The notes beneath the pieces were generated by a model. The model saw only the letters and a program-made list of their open reading frames with translations, was not told where the DNA came from and did no database searches. Position numbers and translations under genes: made by a program. A stretch of 64,000 nt of DNA from contig NZ_CP115484.1 in assembly GCF_027627475.1 (NCBI RefSeq), forward strand, positions 3,580,001-3,644,000. The letters are read 5' to 3'. This document shows, in pieces, positions 41,353 through 52,062 of this stretch. The first letter of the stretch is position 1. Each line of letters starts with the position of its first letter. Source of the DNA: Paenibacillus sp. SYP-B4298. GTDB taxonomy: Bacteria > Bacillota > Bacilli > Paenibacillales > Paenibacillaceae.

Positions 41353-42555
41353 TCAGCGGAGATGCTCTTGGAACTCCGCGGGGCGATAGCCGATTAGCCA
41401 GTCGAGCTGCTGAAGTTGGAGCGGGCTCGGCATCGCACGCAGTACGCTATTGCGCAGGGATACTGCTAACCGATTCTCTAGCTGCGCCACCCTGCCCATA
41501 CGCCGCGACTGCCGAACGATTCGGCTGGTACGCGGAATGCGTGCCGCTTCATAAGCTGCGAGCGCAGCGGGTACATCGCCTGGACGCTCGCGCAGACAGG
41601 CGGCGAGCTGGGCGGCATCCTCCAGCGCTTGCGCCCCGCCCTGTCCGAGATTGGGCAGCATCGGGTGCGCGGCATCACCGAGCAGGGTTACGCTGCCGAA
41701 TGACCAGCAGCGAAGCGGCGCACGGTCATAGATGTCATGCTGCAGCAACACCGCCTCCGGTGTCGCTGATACCGCCTGCGCAACGGGCTCATACCAATTC
41801 TGAACCCGTGCAAGCAGCGCCGCCTTCGCTGAGCTGGGCGAATGTTGCCCGCCCGCCTCAGCATTCAGTGCAGCGAACCAGAACACTCTGCCTTCGCCCA
41901 GGTGAGATAACCCGAAGCGCAAGCCTGAGCCCCAAGCCTCGAAGCCCCCGCCCTCTTCGGAGGAGTAGGGGAGATTCCCCAGCGTGCAGATACCGCGCAG
42001 CGCGGTGAAGCCGGCATACCGGAGCGCATCGCCGCCAGCAGGCAGTGCGGCAGCCGGCAGCTTGCGGCGCACAGCGGAGTGGATACCATCGGCTCCAATC
42101 AGCAGTTGTCCACAGGCACTCGTGCCGTCCGCGAAGACGGCCGTCACCTCGTTCCCCTGCTGGTACAGGTCAACAAGCTGTTTCCCGTAATGCACCGCCG
42201 TTCGCTCAAGCTGACCAGCCAGCACGCTCTGCAGCGTCTCCCTGTGGATGAGATAGCTGTACGTACCGTAGCGCTGCGCCTGCTGCTGCACGGGCACCGC
42301 CGTAATCGGGCGGCCGTCTTGACGAAGAATCTCGGCGCATCCCACCCTCGCCCCGCGATTTCGCACCTTGCCCGCCGCTCCAAGCTGCTCCAGCACAGCC
42401 AGCGCATTGGGCGCCAGCACGATGCCCGCTCCACTCCGTGGCGACGCAGGCGCCCGTTCATAGATTGCGACACTCCAGCCGATCCGCTCCAGAGCGGCGG
42501 CGGTACTCAGGCCGCCGATCCCTGCTCCGATAATCAACGCATGCCGCTTGCTCAT
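41353..42555 (-). CDS. FAD-dependent monooxygenase (PHBH fold)
   Basis: 400 residues, group A aromatic hydroxylase family. FAD-binding GAGIGG (11-16), the ribose-binding Glu in YERAP, the DG motif GADGIHSAVR near residue 165 and the GD motif LLGDAAHPMLPNLGQGG near 295. NADPH-dependent hydroxylation of an aromatic or similar substrate is the family activity; the substrate here is unknown. GGAGGAG lies before the ATG. The 3' end is repeated imperfectly just beyond the stop codon (see findings), so the C-terminus may have been altered. No pathway genes are adjacent. Confidence 0.85.
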   Translation of the reverse strand: MSKRHALIIGAGIGGLSTAAALERIGWSVAIYERAPASPRSGAGIVLAPNALAVLEQLGAAGKVRNRGARVGCAEILRQDGRPITAVPVQQQAQRYGTYSYLIHRETLQSVLAGQLERTAVHYGKQLVDLYQQGNEVTAVFADGTSACGQLLIGADGIHSAVRRKLPAAALPAGGDALRYAGFTALRGICTLGNLPYSSEEGGGFEAWGSGLRFGLSHLGEGRVFWFAALNAEAGGQHSPSSAKAALLARVQNWYEPVAQAVSATPEAVLLQHDIYDRAPLRCWSFGSVTLLGDAAHPMLPNLGQGGAQALEDAAQLAACLRERPGDVPAALAAYEAARIPRTSRIVRQSRRMGRVAQLENRLAVSLRNSVLRAMPSPLQLQQLDWLIGYRPAEFQEHLR

Positions 42556-42706
42556 TGCAACTCCTCCTTGTACCAGAGTACGACACTTCTCATGTTCCTT
42601 ATACTACATAAGACGTACTCACCGCTCACATCGTTTCAACAGCAGGCACTTTATCTGCGCGGGCCGCGCTAATACAATGTCTGCTCTAGCAGAAAAGAGG
42701 AAGCTG

Positions 42707-42949
42707 TTAGTCAGCTTCCCCTCTCATCTCTTCCAAAAATTGCTGTGTCGCCCGGTCGCGCTCGCGCCCCTTCTCCTTCAACCGTTCAATACCAGGAACG
42801 ATCAGTCTATCGATCTCCTGTTGAACGGTGTAGGCCAGATCATAGCGGTTCTGCGATTCCAGGAACGAGCCAACCTCCATCAGCGCATTATACCGATCAA
42901 GCTCCTCCCGTGTCAGCAGCCCGCGCACCTGCACACTGCAATGCCTCAT
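42707..42949 (-). CDS. Small helical protein, function unknown
   Basis: 80 residues, highly charged and predicted almost all-helical (REELDRYNALMEVGSFLES, ERLKEKGRERDRATQQFLEE). Its ATG overlaps the ndh stop by one base (TAATG), so translational coupling with the NADH dehydrogenase is likely and supports it as a real gene. No family recognised. Codon use looks like that of its neighbours. Confidence 0.65.
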   Translation of the reverse strand: MRHCSVQVRGLLTREELDRYNALMEVGSFLESQNRYDLAYTVQQEIDRLIVPGIERLKEKGRERDRATQQFLEEMRGEAD

Positions 42950-44142
42950 TAGAGGAACTTTCCTTTGCGCAGCACGAGCGGAATGCCGCCAATAATGAAC
43001 AGGTAGCGCAGATCGATCAGCTTCTTCAGCCAGGCAGCGGTGCGGCCTGTATATTTCTTGCCGAAGGCGATGCCGATCGCTTCTCCCTTGCCAAGCGAAG
43101 CGACTGTCCCCTTGTTCTTGAATTCGAAGGTCTTCAGCGACTGCTTGCGAATCGAAGCAACCAGGTTATGGGCGCAGATAACCCCTTGCTGCATCGCAAT
43201 CTGTGCTGTTGGCGGATATGGCCGCCCTTCCGGGTTGAATACGAGCGAATTGTCTCCGACAATGTAGATATTCTCCGTGCCAGGCGCGCGCAGATATTCG
43301 TCCACCTTCACCCGGCCGCGCATCGTCTCAAAGCCAGCCTCCTCGATCAGCCGGTTACCGCGAATGCCGCCTGTCCAGATAATCGTCTGCGAACGGATCT
43401 CCTCGCCCTCGCCGACGATGACACCGTCTGGGGTACACTCCTTGATCGCCGTACCGATCTTGAAGATGACCCCCTTCTTGCGGAGCACCTCCATACCATA
43501 CTCCACCAGCTCTGGATCAAAGCCCGGCAGAGCCGTTGGAGCGGCTTCGATGTTGTACAGCTTGACGATTGAAGGATCAACGTCGAACTGCTTGCATAGC
43601 TCTGGCAGACGATCCGCCAGCTCACCGACGAACTCGATGCCTGTGAAGCCAGCGCCCCCTACGACGAAGGTCAAATAATCCGACCGATGCGGCTCGCGCT
43701 TGTAGCGTGCGAATTGATACTCAATATGTTCTCGAATCAGCCTGACAGAGTTGATGCTGCGAATGTTCATCGCATATTCGATCATGCCCGGGATACCGAA
43801 TGTTTCCGGCTCTCCACCTACGCCAATGACCAAATAATCATAGGACAGCGTGCCATCCTCTAGAATCACCTTTTTATCCTGCGGCCGAATTTGTACGACA
43901 GTCGATTTTACAAAATCAATCTTGAATTCATCAATCAGCTTGGAAATGCTCACTCTGGCGTTCTCGGGATTATCCGTTCCCGCAGCCGGCATATGCAGAT
44001 GGGTTGTAATGTAGTGATAGTCGTGCTTGTTAACAAGGGTCACATCTGCTTCATTGTAATTTAATTCTTTTTGCAGACGAAGCGCAGTGAGAATTCCGCC
44101 GTACCCTGCTCCAAGAATGACAATCTTCGGTATATTACTCAT
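42949..44142 (-). CDS. ndh: Type II NADH dehydrogenase
   Basis: Single-subunit, non-proton-pumping NADH:menaquinone oxidoreductase on the inner membrane face. 397 residues. FAD fold VILGAGYGGILTAL (8-21), NAD fold FVVGGAGFTGIEFVGEL (around 165-181), WTGGIRGN and the C-terminal YIVGDNSLVFNPEGRPYPPTAQIAMQQG, as in B. subtilis Ndh (YjlD) and YumB. AAGGGA lies 10 nt before the ATG. Close to yumC (divergent, 265 nt) and yuiB, preserving Bacillus neighbourhood relations. YumB would be an equally good name. Confidence 0.9.
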   Translation of the reverse strand: MSNIPKIVILGAGYGGILTALRLQKELNYNEADVTLVNKHDYHYITTHLHMPAAGTDNPENARVSISKLIDEFKIDFVKSTVVQIRPQDKKVILEDGTLSYDYLVIGVGGEPETFGIPGMIEYAMNIRSINSVRLIREHIEYQFARYKREPHRSDYLTFVVGGAGFTGIEFVGELADRLPELCKQFDVDPSIVKLYNIEAAPTALPGFDPELVEYGMEVLRKKGVIFKIGTAIKECTPDGVIVGEGEEIRSQTIIWTGGIRGNRLIEEAGFETMRGRVKVDEYLRAPGTENIYIVGDNSLVFNPEGRPYPPTAQIAMQQGVICAHNLVASIRKQSLKTFEFKNKGTVASLGKGEAIGIAFGKKYTGRTAAWLKKLIDLRYLFIIGGIPLVLRKGKFL

Positions 44143-44407
44143 TACTTAATCCCTTCCATTCCTTGTGAAAAATTACACAAACCAGATTGTAGCTTTATTT
44201 TTCTCTATTCTAGTCTATGTTAATCGCTCCATATTGCTCCTCATACTTCTTGACCTTTGCGTCAGGCTCTTCTCCGCGTATACAACTGAAATCATATCGG
44301 CTTTTCAATAAATTTTCAAGGGAATTTTGTACGAAAAACTTTAGAAAAACATACAAATTTTTATTTCAATCTCAGTTTTGGTAAGCTTATAATGAGGGGA
44401 TAACATC

Positions 44408-45439
44408 ATGTTGACGGAGGTGCATTACGTGGATCACACGGAAGCAACAAACGATCAATTTGTGGACATTGCCATTATTGGCGGGGGGCCGGCTGGCATG
44501 TTTGCAGCATTCTATGGGGGCATGAGGCAAGCTTCCATTAAAATTGTCGAGAGCATGCCGCAGCTCGGCGGCCAGTTGGCTGCGCTATATCCCGAGAAAT
44601 ATATCTATGATGTGGCAGGCTTCCCTAAGGTGACGGCCCAGGAGCTTGTGAACAATTTGAAGGCGCAGATGGAGCATTTCGCCCATACACAGGAGGTATG
44701 TCTGGGGGAAAAGGTGCTCAATGTGGTCAAGCAAGGGGAACGGCATTTCGAGATTCACACCTCCAAGGCGGTTCATCTCGCTCGGGCTGTTATCATTACA
44801 GGGGGCGTCGGCGCCTTTGAGCCGCGTCGGCTGGAGCTGGAGGGAGCGGAAGCCTTCGAGGGCAGCAATCTGCATTACTTCGTCAGCGATCTGCATCAAT
44901 TCAAGGGTCAGCATGTGCTGATCAGCGGCGGCGGCGACTCTGCTGTCGACTGGGCGCTCATGCTTGAGCCTGTCGCAGCAAGCGTCACCCTCATCCATCG
45001 CCGCGACAAATTCCGGGCGCATGAGCATAGCGTCCATCGTCTGCTGCAATCATCCGTTCGCATTCTGACGCCGACTGAGATCACTCAGTTGCACGGAGAG
45101 AGACGGATTCATGCCGTCACGATCGCCGATGTCAAGACGGGTGAAGAGCAGATCATCAATGCTGATGCAGTCTTGGTCAACTTCGGCTTTATCTCCTCGC
45201 TTGGTCCCATTGCCGAATGGGGACTCGACATTCAGGGCGGCTCGATTGCTGTCGATACACGCATGGAGACGAGCATCCCTGGCATCTTTGCGGCGGGGGA
45301 TATTACGACCTATCCCGGCAAGCTCAAGCTGATTGCTGTCGGATTCGGAGAAGCGCCGACAGCAATCAATAATGCGAAGGTGTACATCGATCCGTCCGCG
45401 AAGCTGTCGCCAGGACATAGCAGCAATATGAAGCTGTAG
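44408..45439 (+). CDS. yumC: Ferredoxin/flavodoxin-NADP+ reductase (YumC type)
   Basis: Thioredoxin-reductase-like flavoprotein without the redox cysteines; moves electrons between NADPH and ferredoxin or flavodoxin. 343 residues. FAD fold [21 protein letters not shown], the [14 protein letters not shown] motif, NADP fold [15 protein letters not shown] and [24 protein letters not shown] all match B. subtilis YumC. Two starts are plausible: ATG 44408 (GAGGGG 8 nt upstream) and GTG 44429 (GGAGG 8 nt upstream). Only the second removes the extra N-terminal residues relative to YumC. Confidence 0.92.
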   Translation: MLTEVHYVDHTEATNDQFVDIAIIGGGPAGMFAAFYGGMRQASIKIVESMPQLGGQLAALYPEKYIYDVAGFPKVTAQELVNNLKAQMEHFAHTQEVCLGEKVLNVVKQGERHFEIHTSKAVHLARAVIITGGVGAFEPRRLELEGAEAFEGSNLHYFVSDLHQFKGQHVLISGGGDSAVDWALMLEPVAASVTLIHRRDKFRAHEHSVHRLLQSSVRILTPTEITQLHGERRIHAVTIADVKTGEEQIINADAVLVNFGFISSLGPIAEWGLDIQGGSIAVDTRMETSIPGIFAAGDITTYPGKLKLIAVGFGEAPTAINNAKVYIDPSAKLSPGHSSNMKL

Positions 45440-45610
45440 GCTGATGGACGGCCTGTCTGGCTAGCGTCTGTACGCCGCCTCGGAGAGGCTAGGCCCAAAG
45501 GCTCACACAGACGAAGCGACGTCCATAACCAGCATGAGCTTCCTTCCGCAGCAGCAAGGATGACGGAATACAGGTGCAATGGTGCAATGTATCATCACTA
45601 GTTAATGCAC

Positions 45611-45641
45611 AAAGAGAGGCGCACTCACTGCGCCTCTCTTT
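45611..45641 (-). terminator. Terminator of the adhE-pflB-pflA block
   Basis: 13-bp stem AAAGAGAGGCGCA / TGCGCCTCTCTTT with a 5-nt loop, 32 nt past the pflA stop on the minus strand. Confidence 0.85.
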
Positions 45642-45672
45642 GTCGTTCTCGCCTATGCTGGCTATGCTGGCT

Positions 45673-46464
45673 CTATCCTCTCGCCTCTCCGGTCTGTCCG
45701 CCGCACAGCTCAGCGCTCTCGTTCCCCTCTGCCTGCGGCGGCTCCTCCGCCCGCGCACGGTCGATGATCGTCCGCGCTCGCTCCACTTCCTTGGCCGTCG
45801 GCGGCTGGACGCCTTCCAGCGGATACTCACGGCCAAGCTGCTGCCATTTATATACGCCCATTCTGTGATAGGGCAGCAGCTCGACGCGCTCCACTGGAGC
45901 GAGCTTGGAGATGAAGCGGCCCAGCGCATGCAAGTCATTATAGTTGTCAGTCACGCCGGGAATCAGCACATGGCGAATCCACATCGGTTGATTCCTCTCC
46001 GCCAGCCATCTGGCAAAACGCAGAATTCGCTCGTTGGGCCGGCTCGTCAGCACCTCATGCTTGGCACTGTCGATATGCTTCAGATCGAGCAACACCAGAT
46101 CGGTGTATTTCATCAGCTCCTCCGCATGGCTCGGCTCGCAGAACCCGGAGCTGTCGAGCGCCGTATGCAGGCCGAAGCGCTCCTTCACCGTCTTGAACAG
46201 CTCTGCCACAAAGGGGGCCTGAAGGGTCGGCTCCCCGCCCGTAACGGTAATACCGCCCCCCGAGGTACGATAGTAGACCAGGTACGGCTCCAGCTCTGCG
46301 ACAATCTCGTCTACCGTGACCTGGCGGCCGATGCTTGTATCCCATGTGTCAGGATTATGGCAGAACTGGCACTGCAGCGCACAGCCCTGCATAAACAACA
46401 CAAAGCGTATGCCCGGCCCGTCAACGGTACCGAAGGTGTCAATGGAATGGATTCGTCCTTTCAT
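45673..46464 (-). CDS. pflA: Pyruvate formate-lyase activating enzyme
   Basis: Radical-SAM enzyme that installs the glycyl radical on PflB. 263 residues from ATG 46464 (GAGGGGGG 8 nt upstream). The radical-SAM motif is CALQCQFCHNPDTW, followed by GGGITVTGGEPTLQ; the N-terminal IHSIDTFGTVDGPGIRFVLFMQGC is the standard PflA opening. It lies 90 nt after pflB in the same orientation. The C-terminal 25 residues are Glu/Ala-rich and probably disordered. Confidence 0.94.
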   Translation of the reverse strand: MKGRIHSIDTFGTVDGPGIRFVLFMQGCALQCQFCHNPDTWDTSIGRQVTVDEIVAELEPYLVYYRTSGGGITVTGGEPTLQAPFVAELFKTVKERFGLHTALDSSGFCEPSHAEELMKYTDLVLLDLKHIDSAKHEVLTSRPNERILRFARWLAERNQPMWIRHVLIPGVTDNYNDLHALGRFISKLAPVERVELLPYHRMGVYKWQQLGREYPLEGVQPPTAKEVERARTIIDRARAEEPPQAEGNESAELCGGQTGEARG

Positions 46465-46554
46465 GGCTTGTGCCCCCCTCTTGCAGCGCTGGCGGGCGCC
46501 CATCCTAAGGCGACCCGCCAGACTGTCCGTGCTGCTTATATCATTGGTCTTACG

Positions 46555-48825
46555 TTACACCGAACCATGGAAGGTACGGTTGATCACATCCAACTGCTGC
46601 TCGCGCGTCAGCTTGTTGAAGTTTACAGCATATCCCGAAACGCGGATCGTAAGCTGCGGATATTTCTCTGGATGCTCCATCGCATCAATCAAGTGCTCCC
46701 GGTCGAACACGTTAATGTTCAAATGGTGGCCGCCGCTCGTTGTGTAGCCGTCCAGCATCGACACCAGGTTGGAGAATCGAGCCTCCTCCTCCTTGCCAAG
46801 CGCCTTGGGCACAATCGAGAACGTATTGGAGATGCCATCCAGGCTGCTGTCATATGGCAGCTTCGCCACGGAATTGAGCGATGCGAGTGCTCCCTTGCGG
46901 TCGCGGCCGTGCATCGGGTTCGCACCCGGAGCGAACGGCTCGCCTGCCTTGCGTCCGTCCGGCGTCGTGCCGGTCTTCTTGCCATAGACTACGTTCGAGG
47001 TAATCGTCAGCACGGACATCGTCGGGATCGCTCCCCGGTATGCCTTATGCTTGCGCAGCTTGTTCATGAAGCCCTCTACGAGTCCGACAGCGATGCTGTC
47101 CACCTGGTCGTTATTGTTGCCGTATTGCGGATATTCGCCCTCAATCTCGAAGTCTACCGCCAAGCCTTGCTCGTTGCGGATCGGCTTCACCTTCGCATAG
47201 CGGATGGCGCTCAGGCTGTCTGCCGCTACGGACAGGCCAGCGATGCCGCAAGCCATCGTGCGCACAATATCGCGGTCATGCAGCGCCATCTCGATCCGTT
47301 CATAGGAATACTTGTCGTGCATGTAGTGAATGACGTTGAGCGTGTTCATGTACAGTCTGGCCAGCCATTCCTGCACGATCTCGAACTTGGCAGCTACCTC
47401 TTCATAGTCGAGCACCTCGGATGTAATCGGTGCAAGCGGCGGCCCGACTTGGATGCCCAGCTTCTCGTCTACACCGCCGTTGATGGCGTAGAGCAGTGCT
47501 TTGGCAAGGTTGGCGCGAGCGCCGAAGAACTGCATCTGCTTGCCGATCCGCATCGCGGAGACACAGCAGGCGATGCCGTAGTCGTCGCCGAAGCGCGGGC
47601 GCATCAGATCGTCATTTTCGTACTGTATCGAGCTGGTTTCTGCGGATACCTTGGCACAGTAACGCTTGAATTGCTCCGGCAACTGGCTGGACCATAGCAC
47701 CGTCAGGTTCGGCTCTGGCGCCGGGCCCAGGTTATACAGCGTATGCAGGAAGCGGAAGGAGTTGCGTGTTACCCTTGTCTTCCCATTCAGCCCCATGCCC
47801 CCGATGGACTCGGTTACCCAGGTCGGGTCGCCGCTGAACAGCTCGTTGTAGTCTGGCGTCCGCAAAAACTTGACCAGCCGCAGCTTCATGATGAAATGAT
47901 CCACCATCTCCTGTGCCTGCTCCTCGGTCAGCGTCCCCTCCGCTTTGTCGCGCTCGATGTAGATGTCGAGGAAGCTGGATACGCGGCCCAGACTCATCGC
48001 GGCTCCGTTCTGTTCCTTAATTGCAGCCAGATAAGCGAAGTACAGCCATTGAATCGCTTCCTTGGCGGTTGTGGCAGGCAAGGAAATATCATAGCCGTAG
48101 GAGGCGGCCATTCGCTTCAGCTCCTGCAAGCTGCGAATCTGCTCGGACAGTTCCTCGCGCAGCCGGATGACATCCTCGCTCATCACGTCTACCTCAAGCT
48201 GGAGCTGCTCCTCCTTCTTGCCTTGAATGAGTCGATCGACGCCATACAGCGCGACTCTGCGGTAGTCGCCTATAATCCGGCCGCGGCCGTATGCATCTGG
48301 CAGACCGGTCACAATTCCCGCTCGGCGCGCGGTGCGCATCTCGGTCGTATACGCATCGAACACGCCCTGGTTATGGGTCTTGCGCACCTCGGTGAACAGC
48401 CGCTCCATCTCCTCCGGCAGCTTGTAGCCGTAAGCCTCGCAAGCATCGGCTGCCATGCGGATTCCGCCGAACGGCTGCACGGACCTGCGCAGCGGTGCAT
48501 CGGTCTGCAGACCTACGATCGTCTCCTTCTCCTTGTCGATGTAGCCGGGAGCGTGGGAGGTAATCGTGGAGACCGTATTCACATCGATATCGAGTACACC
48601 GCCGTTGCGCTGCTCCTGCAGCATCAGCTCTCTTACCTTGCTCCACAGCTCCTGCGTGTTGCGTGTCGGTTCGGCGAGGAAGGCTTCATCCCCCGTATAC
48701 GGGGTGATGTTGTGCTCGATAAATGCATTCACATCGATATGCTTTCTCCATGCTTCTCCCGCGAACCGGCGCCAGGCTTCCTGTCCTTGGACCCGTTCTG
48801 TCACTTCCCGTTCCTTCATTGCCAT
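46555..48825 (-). CDS. pflB: Formate acetyltransferase (pyruvate formate-lyase)
   Basis: Glycyl-radical enzyme turning pyruvate and CoA into acetyl-CoA and formate without oxygen. 756 residues from ATG 48825 (GGAGGTG 7 nt upstream). The catalytic Cys-Cys pair is in [13 protein letters not shown], and the glycyl radical site is VSGYAVNF near the C-terminus; DALRRSV-type and [16 protein letters not shown] stretches are family-typical. Middle gene of adhE-pflB-pflA. Oxygen-sensitive when active, so consistent with the FNR-type site before adhE. Confidence 0.95.
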   Translation of the reverse strand: MAMKEREVTERVQGQEAWRRFAGEAWRKHIDVNAFIEHNITPYTGDEAFLAEPTRNTQELWSKVRELMLQEQRNGGVLDIDVNTVSTITSHAPGYIDKEKETIVGLQTDAPLRRSVQPFGGIRMAADACEAYGYKLPEEMERLFTEVRKTHNQGVFDAYTTEMRTARRAGIVTGLPDAYGRGRIIGDYRRVALYGVDRLIQGKKEEQLQLEVDVMSEDVIRLREELSEQIRSLQELKRMAASYGYDISLPATTAKEAIQWLYFAYLAAIKEQNGAAMSLGRVSSFLDIYIERDKAEGTLTEEQAQEMVDHFIMKLRLVKFLRTPDYNELFSGDPTWVTESIGGMGLNGKTRVTRNSFRFLHTLYNLGPAPEPNLTVLWSSQLPEQFKRYCAKVSAETSSIQYENDDLMRPRFGDDYGIACCVSAMRIGKQMQFFGARANLAKALLYAINGGVDEKLGIQVGPPLAPITSEVLDYEEVAAKFEIVQEWLARLYMNTLNVIHYMHDKYSYERIEMALHDRDIVRTMACGIAGLSVAADSLSAIRYAKVKPIRNEQGLAVDFEIEGEYPQYGNNNDQVDSIAVGLVEGFMNKLRKHKAYRGAIPTMSVLTITSNVVYGKKTGTTPDGRKAGEPFAPGANPMHGRDRKGALASLNSVAKLPYDSSLDGISNTFSIVPKALGKEEEARFSNLVSMLDGYTTSGGHHLNINVFDREHLIDAMEHPEKYPQLTIRVSGYAVNFNKLTREQQLDVINRTFHGSV

Positions 48826-49074
48826 TGTCTTGCACCTCCAAGTGTTCGTTTGACCTTGTGACGGCAACTGTACTGACCCAGCGCTTGGCGGCAGCTAGAT
48901 CTCCCCTCGGCTGCCGCGCTGCGGCTGGATGGTGCGGACGCCTGCTTACCGGACCCAGGCGCCCGCCTGCTTATAGGATGCAATACCGGAATCGATGTCG
49001 CTTGCCGCTGACCCTAGAGGCGAGGAAACGTTCATCCCCCCGTGTTCGCGGCTCTCATCCTGGCTATTTCTGAT

Positions 49075-51678
49075 TTAGAACCTGCCGTAGAAGGCGTTGC
49101 GGTATACATCCGCCAGTTCTGTGACGAGCGGCATTTTGGGATTGGCAGTCGTACATTGATCTTCAAAGGCCCGATCCGCCAAGCCGTCCACCTTCGCCTC
49201 GAAGTCCGTCTTGTCAAAGCCCAGCTCGATGAAGCTTTCCGGGATGCCGAGCGAACGGTTCAGCTTGCGAATCGCTTCGATCAGGCTGCGCACGCCCTCT
49301 TCTGTTGTTTTGGCCGGCAGATTCAACATGCGTGCAATCTCTGCATAGCGCTCATCGGCGATAAAGCGAGCATATTTCGGGAACGAAGCGAACTTCGTCG
49401 GCTTCTGTGCATTGTACTTGATGACATGCGGCATAAGGATCGCATTGGTGCGCCCATGCGCCGTATGATACTCACCGCCCCACTTATGCGCCAGCGAGTG
49501 ATTGATGCCCAGGAAGGCATTGGCGAACGCCATACCGGCAATCGTCGAAGCATTATGCATCTTCTCGCGAGCCAGCGGATCGGCCTGATGGTACGAAGGC
49601 TCCAGGTACTGGAACACCAGACGAATCGCCTGCAGCGCCAGACCGTCGGTGTAGTCGTTGGCCATTACCGATACATAGGCTTCAATCGCATGCGTCAGAA
49701 CGTCCATTCCGGTATCGGCTACCGCTGTCTTCGGCAAGCTGTAGACGAAGGCCGGGTCGATAATCGCTACATCCGGCGTCAGCTCATAGTCTGCCAGCGG
49801 ATACTTGGTATTGCCTTCGTTCTTGTCGGTGATGACCGCGAACGAGGTGACCTCCGAGCCGGTTCCCGAGGTTGTCGGAATGGCGACGAATTTCGCTTTG
49901 CGACCCAGGCGCGGATATTTGTACACCCGCTTGCGAATATCCAGGAACTTCTGCTTGAGCGAATGGAAGCTGGTATCCGGGTATTCGTAGAACAGCCACA
50001 TTGCCTTGGCCGCATCCATCGGCGAGCCGCCGCCGAGTGCGATGATACAGTCTGGCTGGAAGGCCTCCATCATCGCCCGTCCCCGCTCTACAGTGTCAAC
50101 CGATGGGTCGGGCTCTACATCCGAGAACACCTCAATATATACAGGCTTCGTCCGCTTGCGCAAGTAGTATTCCAGCTTCTCGACGTAGCCCAGCTTCACC
50201 ATCGTTTCGTCGGTGACGACCATCACGCGCGAGATGTCCGGCATCTTCTCCAGATATTGCGTCGAATCCTTCTCGAAGTATACTTTAGGCGGTACCTTGA
50301 ACCATTGCATATTGACGGTTCTGAAGGCAACACGCTTGATGTTGAGCAGGTTGACTGCCGATACGTTCGAGGTCGTCGAGTTATGTCCATACGAGCCGCA
50401 GCCGAGCGTCAGCGACGGCAGGTTCGTATTATACAGATCACCGATCGCGCCATGGGTGGAAGGTGCATTGACGATAACGCGTCCGGTCTGCAGCCGCTTG
50501 GCGAAGCTGTCGATCACGTCCTGGTTGTTCGAATGGATGACCGAGGAGTGACCCAGCCCTCCGAAGGCAACAACCTCCGCCGCGCGCTCGATTCCTTGCT
50601 CTGCTGTCTTCACCTTATAGCATGCCAGTACAGGACTGAGCTTTTCTGCGGACAATGGATAGGCTTCGCCCACACCCTGCAGCTCTGCAACGAGGATTTT
50701 CGTGTTGTCCGGTACTTGCAGACCTGCCATAGCGGCGATGCTAACGGCACTCTGTCCGACAATGACGGCATTGACGGCGCATTTCTCCTTGTTAATGACC
50801 AGCTTGGAGACTTGCTCAGTCTCGGCCTTGTTCAAGAAGTAGCAGCCATTCTCCTTCATCAGCTTCTTCACCTGATCATAGATCGGTTCCTCGATGATAA
50901 CCGACTGCTCAGATGCACAGATCATGCCGTTATCGAACGTTTTGGACAAGATCAGATCCGTTACCGCCTGCCCCAGATTGGCCGACTGCTCGATGAAGCA
51001 AGGGACGTTGCCTGGGCCAACGCCTAGCGCCGGCTTGCCTGTGCTGTACGCCGACTTCACCATGGATGCTCCGCCTGTGGCCAGCACGAGCGCCACATCC
51101 GGGTGATTCATGAGCAGTTGCGTTGCCTCCAGCGAAGGCGTCTCGATCCACTGCACGCAATGGGCAGGAGCGCCATTAGCAACCGCGGCTTCCAGCAGCG
51201 TCCGTGCAGCAGCAGCACTGCTCTTCTGTGCGGATGGATGGAAGGCGAAGATGATCGGATTGCGGGTTTTGGTCGCGATCAGCGTCTTGAACATGGTCGT
51301 AGATGTCGGATTCGTAACCGGCGTTACCCCTGCGATGATGCCGACCGGCTCCGCTACCAGTTGATAGCTTTCATACGGATTTTCCTCGATTACGCCGACG
51401 GTTTTGCTGCCTTTGATGTGGTGGTATATATATTCCGTCGCAAAGATGTTTTTCGTAATCTTGTCCTCGTAGACACCCCGTCCTGTTTCCTCTACTGCCA
51501 TCTTTGCCAAGTACATATGCCGATCCAGTCCCGCCAGCGCCATTGCCTGTACAATTCGGTTGACCTGTTCCTGGTCGAGCTTGAGATACGCCTCTTGCGC
51601 CTTTCTCGCTCGCGCGACTAACTGGTTCACCTCATCCTGTGCAGGTTGGGCATTCAGATTGCTCTCTTTAACAGCCAT
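49075..51678 (-). CDS. adhE: Bifunctional acetaldehyde-CoA/alcohol dehydrogenase AdhE
   Basis: Converts acetyl-CoA to acetaldehyde and then ethanol, reoxidising NADH in fermentation; forms spirosomes. 867 residues. The N-terminal aldehyde dehydrogenase half has the catalytic Cys in [10 protein letters not shown]; a linker follows near 440; the C-terminal iron-dependent alcohol dehydrogenase half has [13 protein letters not shown] and metal ligands in the [25 protein letters not shown] and [11 protein letters not shown] stretches. AAAGGAGG lies before the ATG. pflB starts 250 nt after its stop with no strong terminator between, so an operon with pflB-pflA is likely. Confidence 0.96.
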   Translation of the reverse strand: MAVKESNLNAQPAQDEVNQLVARARKAQEAYLKLDQEQVNRIVQAMALAGLDRHMYLAKMAVEETGRGVYEDKITKNIFATEYIYHHIKGSKTVGVIEENPYESYQLVAEPVGIIAGVTPVTNPTSTTMFKTLIATKTRNPIIFAFHPSAQKSSAAAARTLLEAAVANGAPAHCVQWIETPSLEATQLLMNHPDVALVLATGGASMVKSAYSTGKPALGVGPGNVPCFIEQSANLGQAVTDLILSKTFDNGMICASEQSVIIEEPIYDQVKKLMKENGCYFLNKAETEQVSKLVINKEKCAVNAVIVGQSAVSIAAMAGLQVPDNTKILVAELQGVGEAYPLSAEKLSPVLACYKVKTAEQGIERAAEVVAFGGLGHSSVIHSNNQDVIDSFAKRLQTGRVIVNAPSTHGAIGDLYNTNLPSLTLGCGSYGHNSTTSNVSAVNLLNIKRVAFRTVNMQWFKVPPKVYFEKDSTQYLEKMPDISRVMVVTDETMVKLGYVEKLEYYLRKRTKPVYIEVFSDVEPDPSVDTVERGRAMMEAFQPDCIIALGGGSPMDAAKAMWLFYEYPDTSFHSLKQKFLDIRKRVYKYPRLGRKAKFVAIPTTSGTGSEVTSFAVITDKNEGNTKYPLADYELTPDVAIIDPAFVYSLPKTAVADTGMDVLTHAIEAYVSVMANDYTDGLALQAIRLVFQYLEPSYHQADPLAREKMHNASTIAGMAFANAFLGINHSLAHKWGGEYHTAHGRTNAILMPHVIKYNAQKPTKFASFPKYARFIADERYAEIARMLNLPAKTTEEGVRSLIEAIRKLNRSLGIPESFIELGFDKTDFEAKVDGLADRAFEDQCTTANPKMPLVTELADVYRNAFYGRF

Positions 51679-51800
51679 GGTTACTCCTCCTTTGACAATG
51701 CAGGTAGCCTCATTCCGTCTGATATGCTGCAGTGCAGCTTCTTTTAACGTATGCTTGGGGCGCCTGATGAAGTCGTGTATTGGATCTTCTTGATACCTCT

Positions 51801-51843
51801 ATGCTACACCAGTTTCATATATATGTATGTGATATTTTTCACA
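51801..51843 (-). promoter_or_regulatory. FNR-type (or Rex) site and -10 element upstream of adhE
   Basis: Inverted repeat TGTGATATTTTTCACA at 51828-51843 fits the FNR/CRP pattern TGTGA-N6-TCACA. On the minus strand a -10-like TAGCAT occupies 51801-51806; counting from it, the site centre is at about -41.5, the classic class II activator position. Rex recognises a very similar sequence (TTGTGA-N6-TCACAA), but a repressor is usually not so exactly placed. Either reading means induction when oxygen is low. Confidence 0.75.
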
Positions 51844-51998
51844 TAATAAAAAAGTAAAATATGGTATGGTGTTGAGATGCAGTGAACGTTGACGCTGACA
51901 GATCGCATCACGCCTCGGCCTGTTAGCTGCTTATGCGTTGCTCAGGCACACTCGTACAATGTTCACACAATGTATGCGCATGGCCGCAACAAAAGCAG

Positions 51999-52058
51999 GG
52001 CACCCTACCCTTGGCCAATATTACGTCAGAGCTGATCTGACAGCCAAAGGAGGGTGCC
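51999..52058 (+). promoter_or_regulatory. Hairpin enclosing the ribosome-binding site of the zinc-ribbon gene
   Basis: Arms GGCACCCTACCCTTGGC and GCCAAAGGAGGGTGCC pair over about 15 bp with a small internal mismatch; the strong SD AAAGGAGG (52047-52054) is inside the 3' arm. The loop has its own stem TCAGA/TCTGA. Folding would hide the SD from the ribosome. Confidence 0.6.
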
Positions 52059-52062
52059 ACCC

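Noticed and set aside
45574-51027. Two very long plus-strand frames opposite pflA/pflB and adhE
   Set aside because: They mirror codon periodicity of the fermentative genes on the minus strand; their translations are His/Arg/Leu-rich with no domains.
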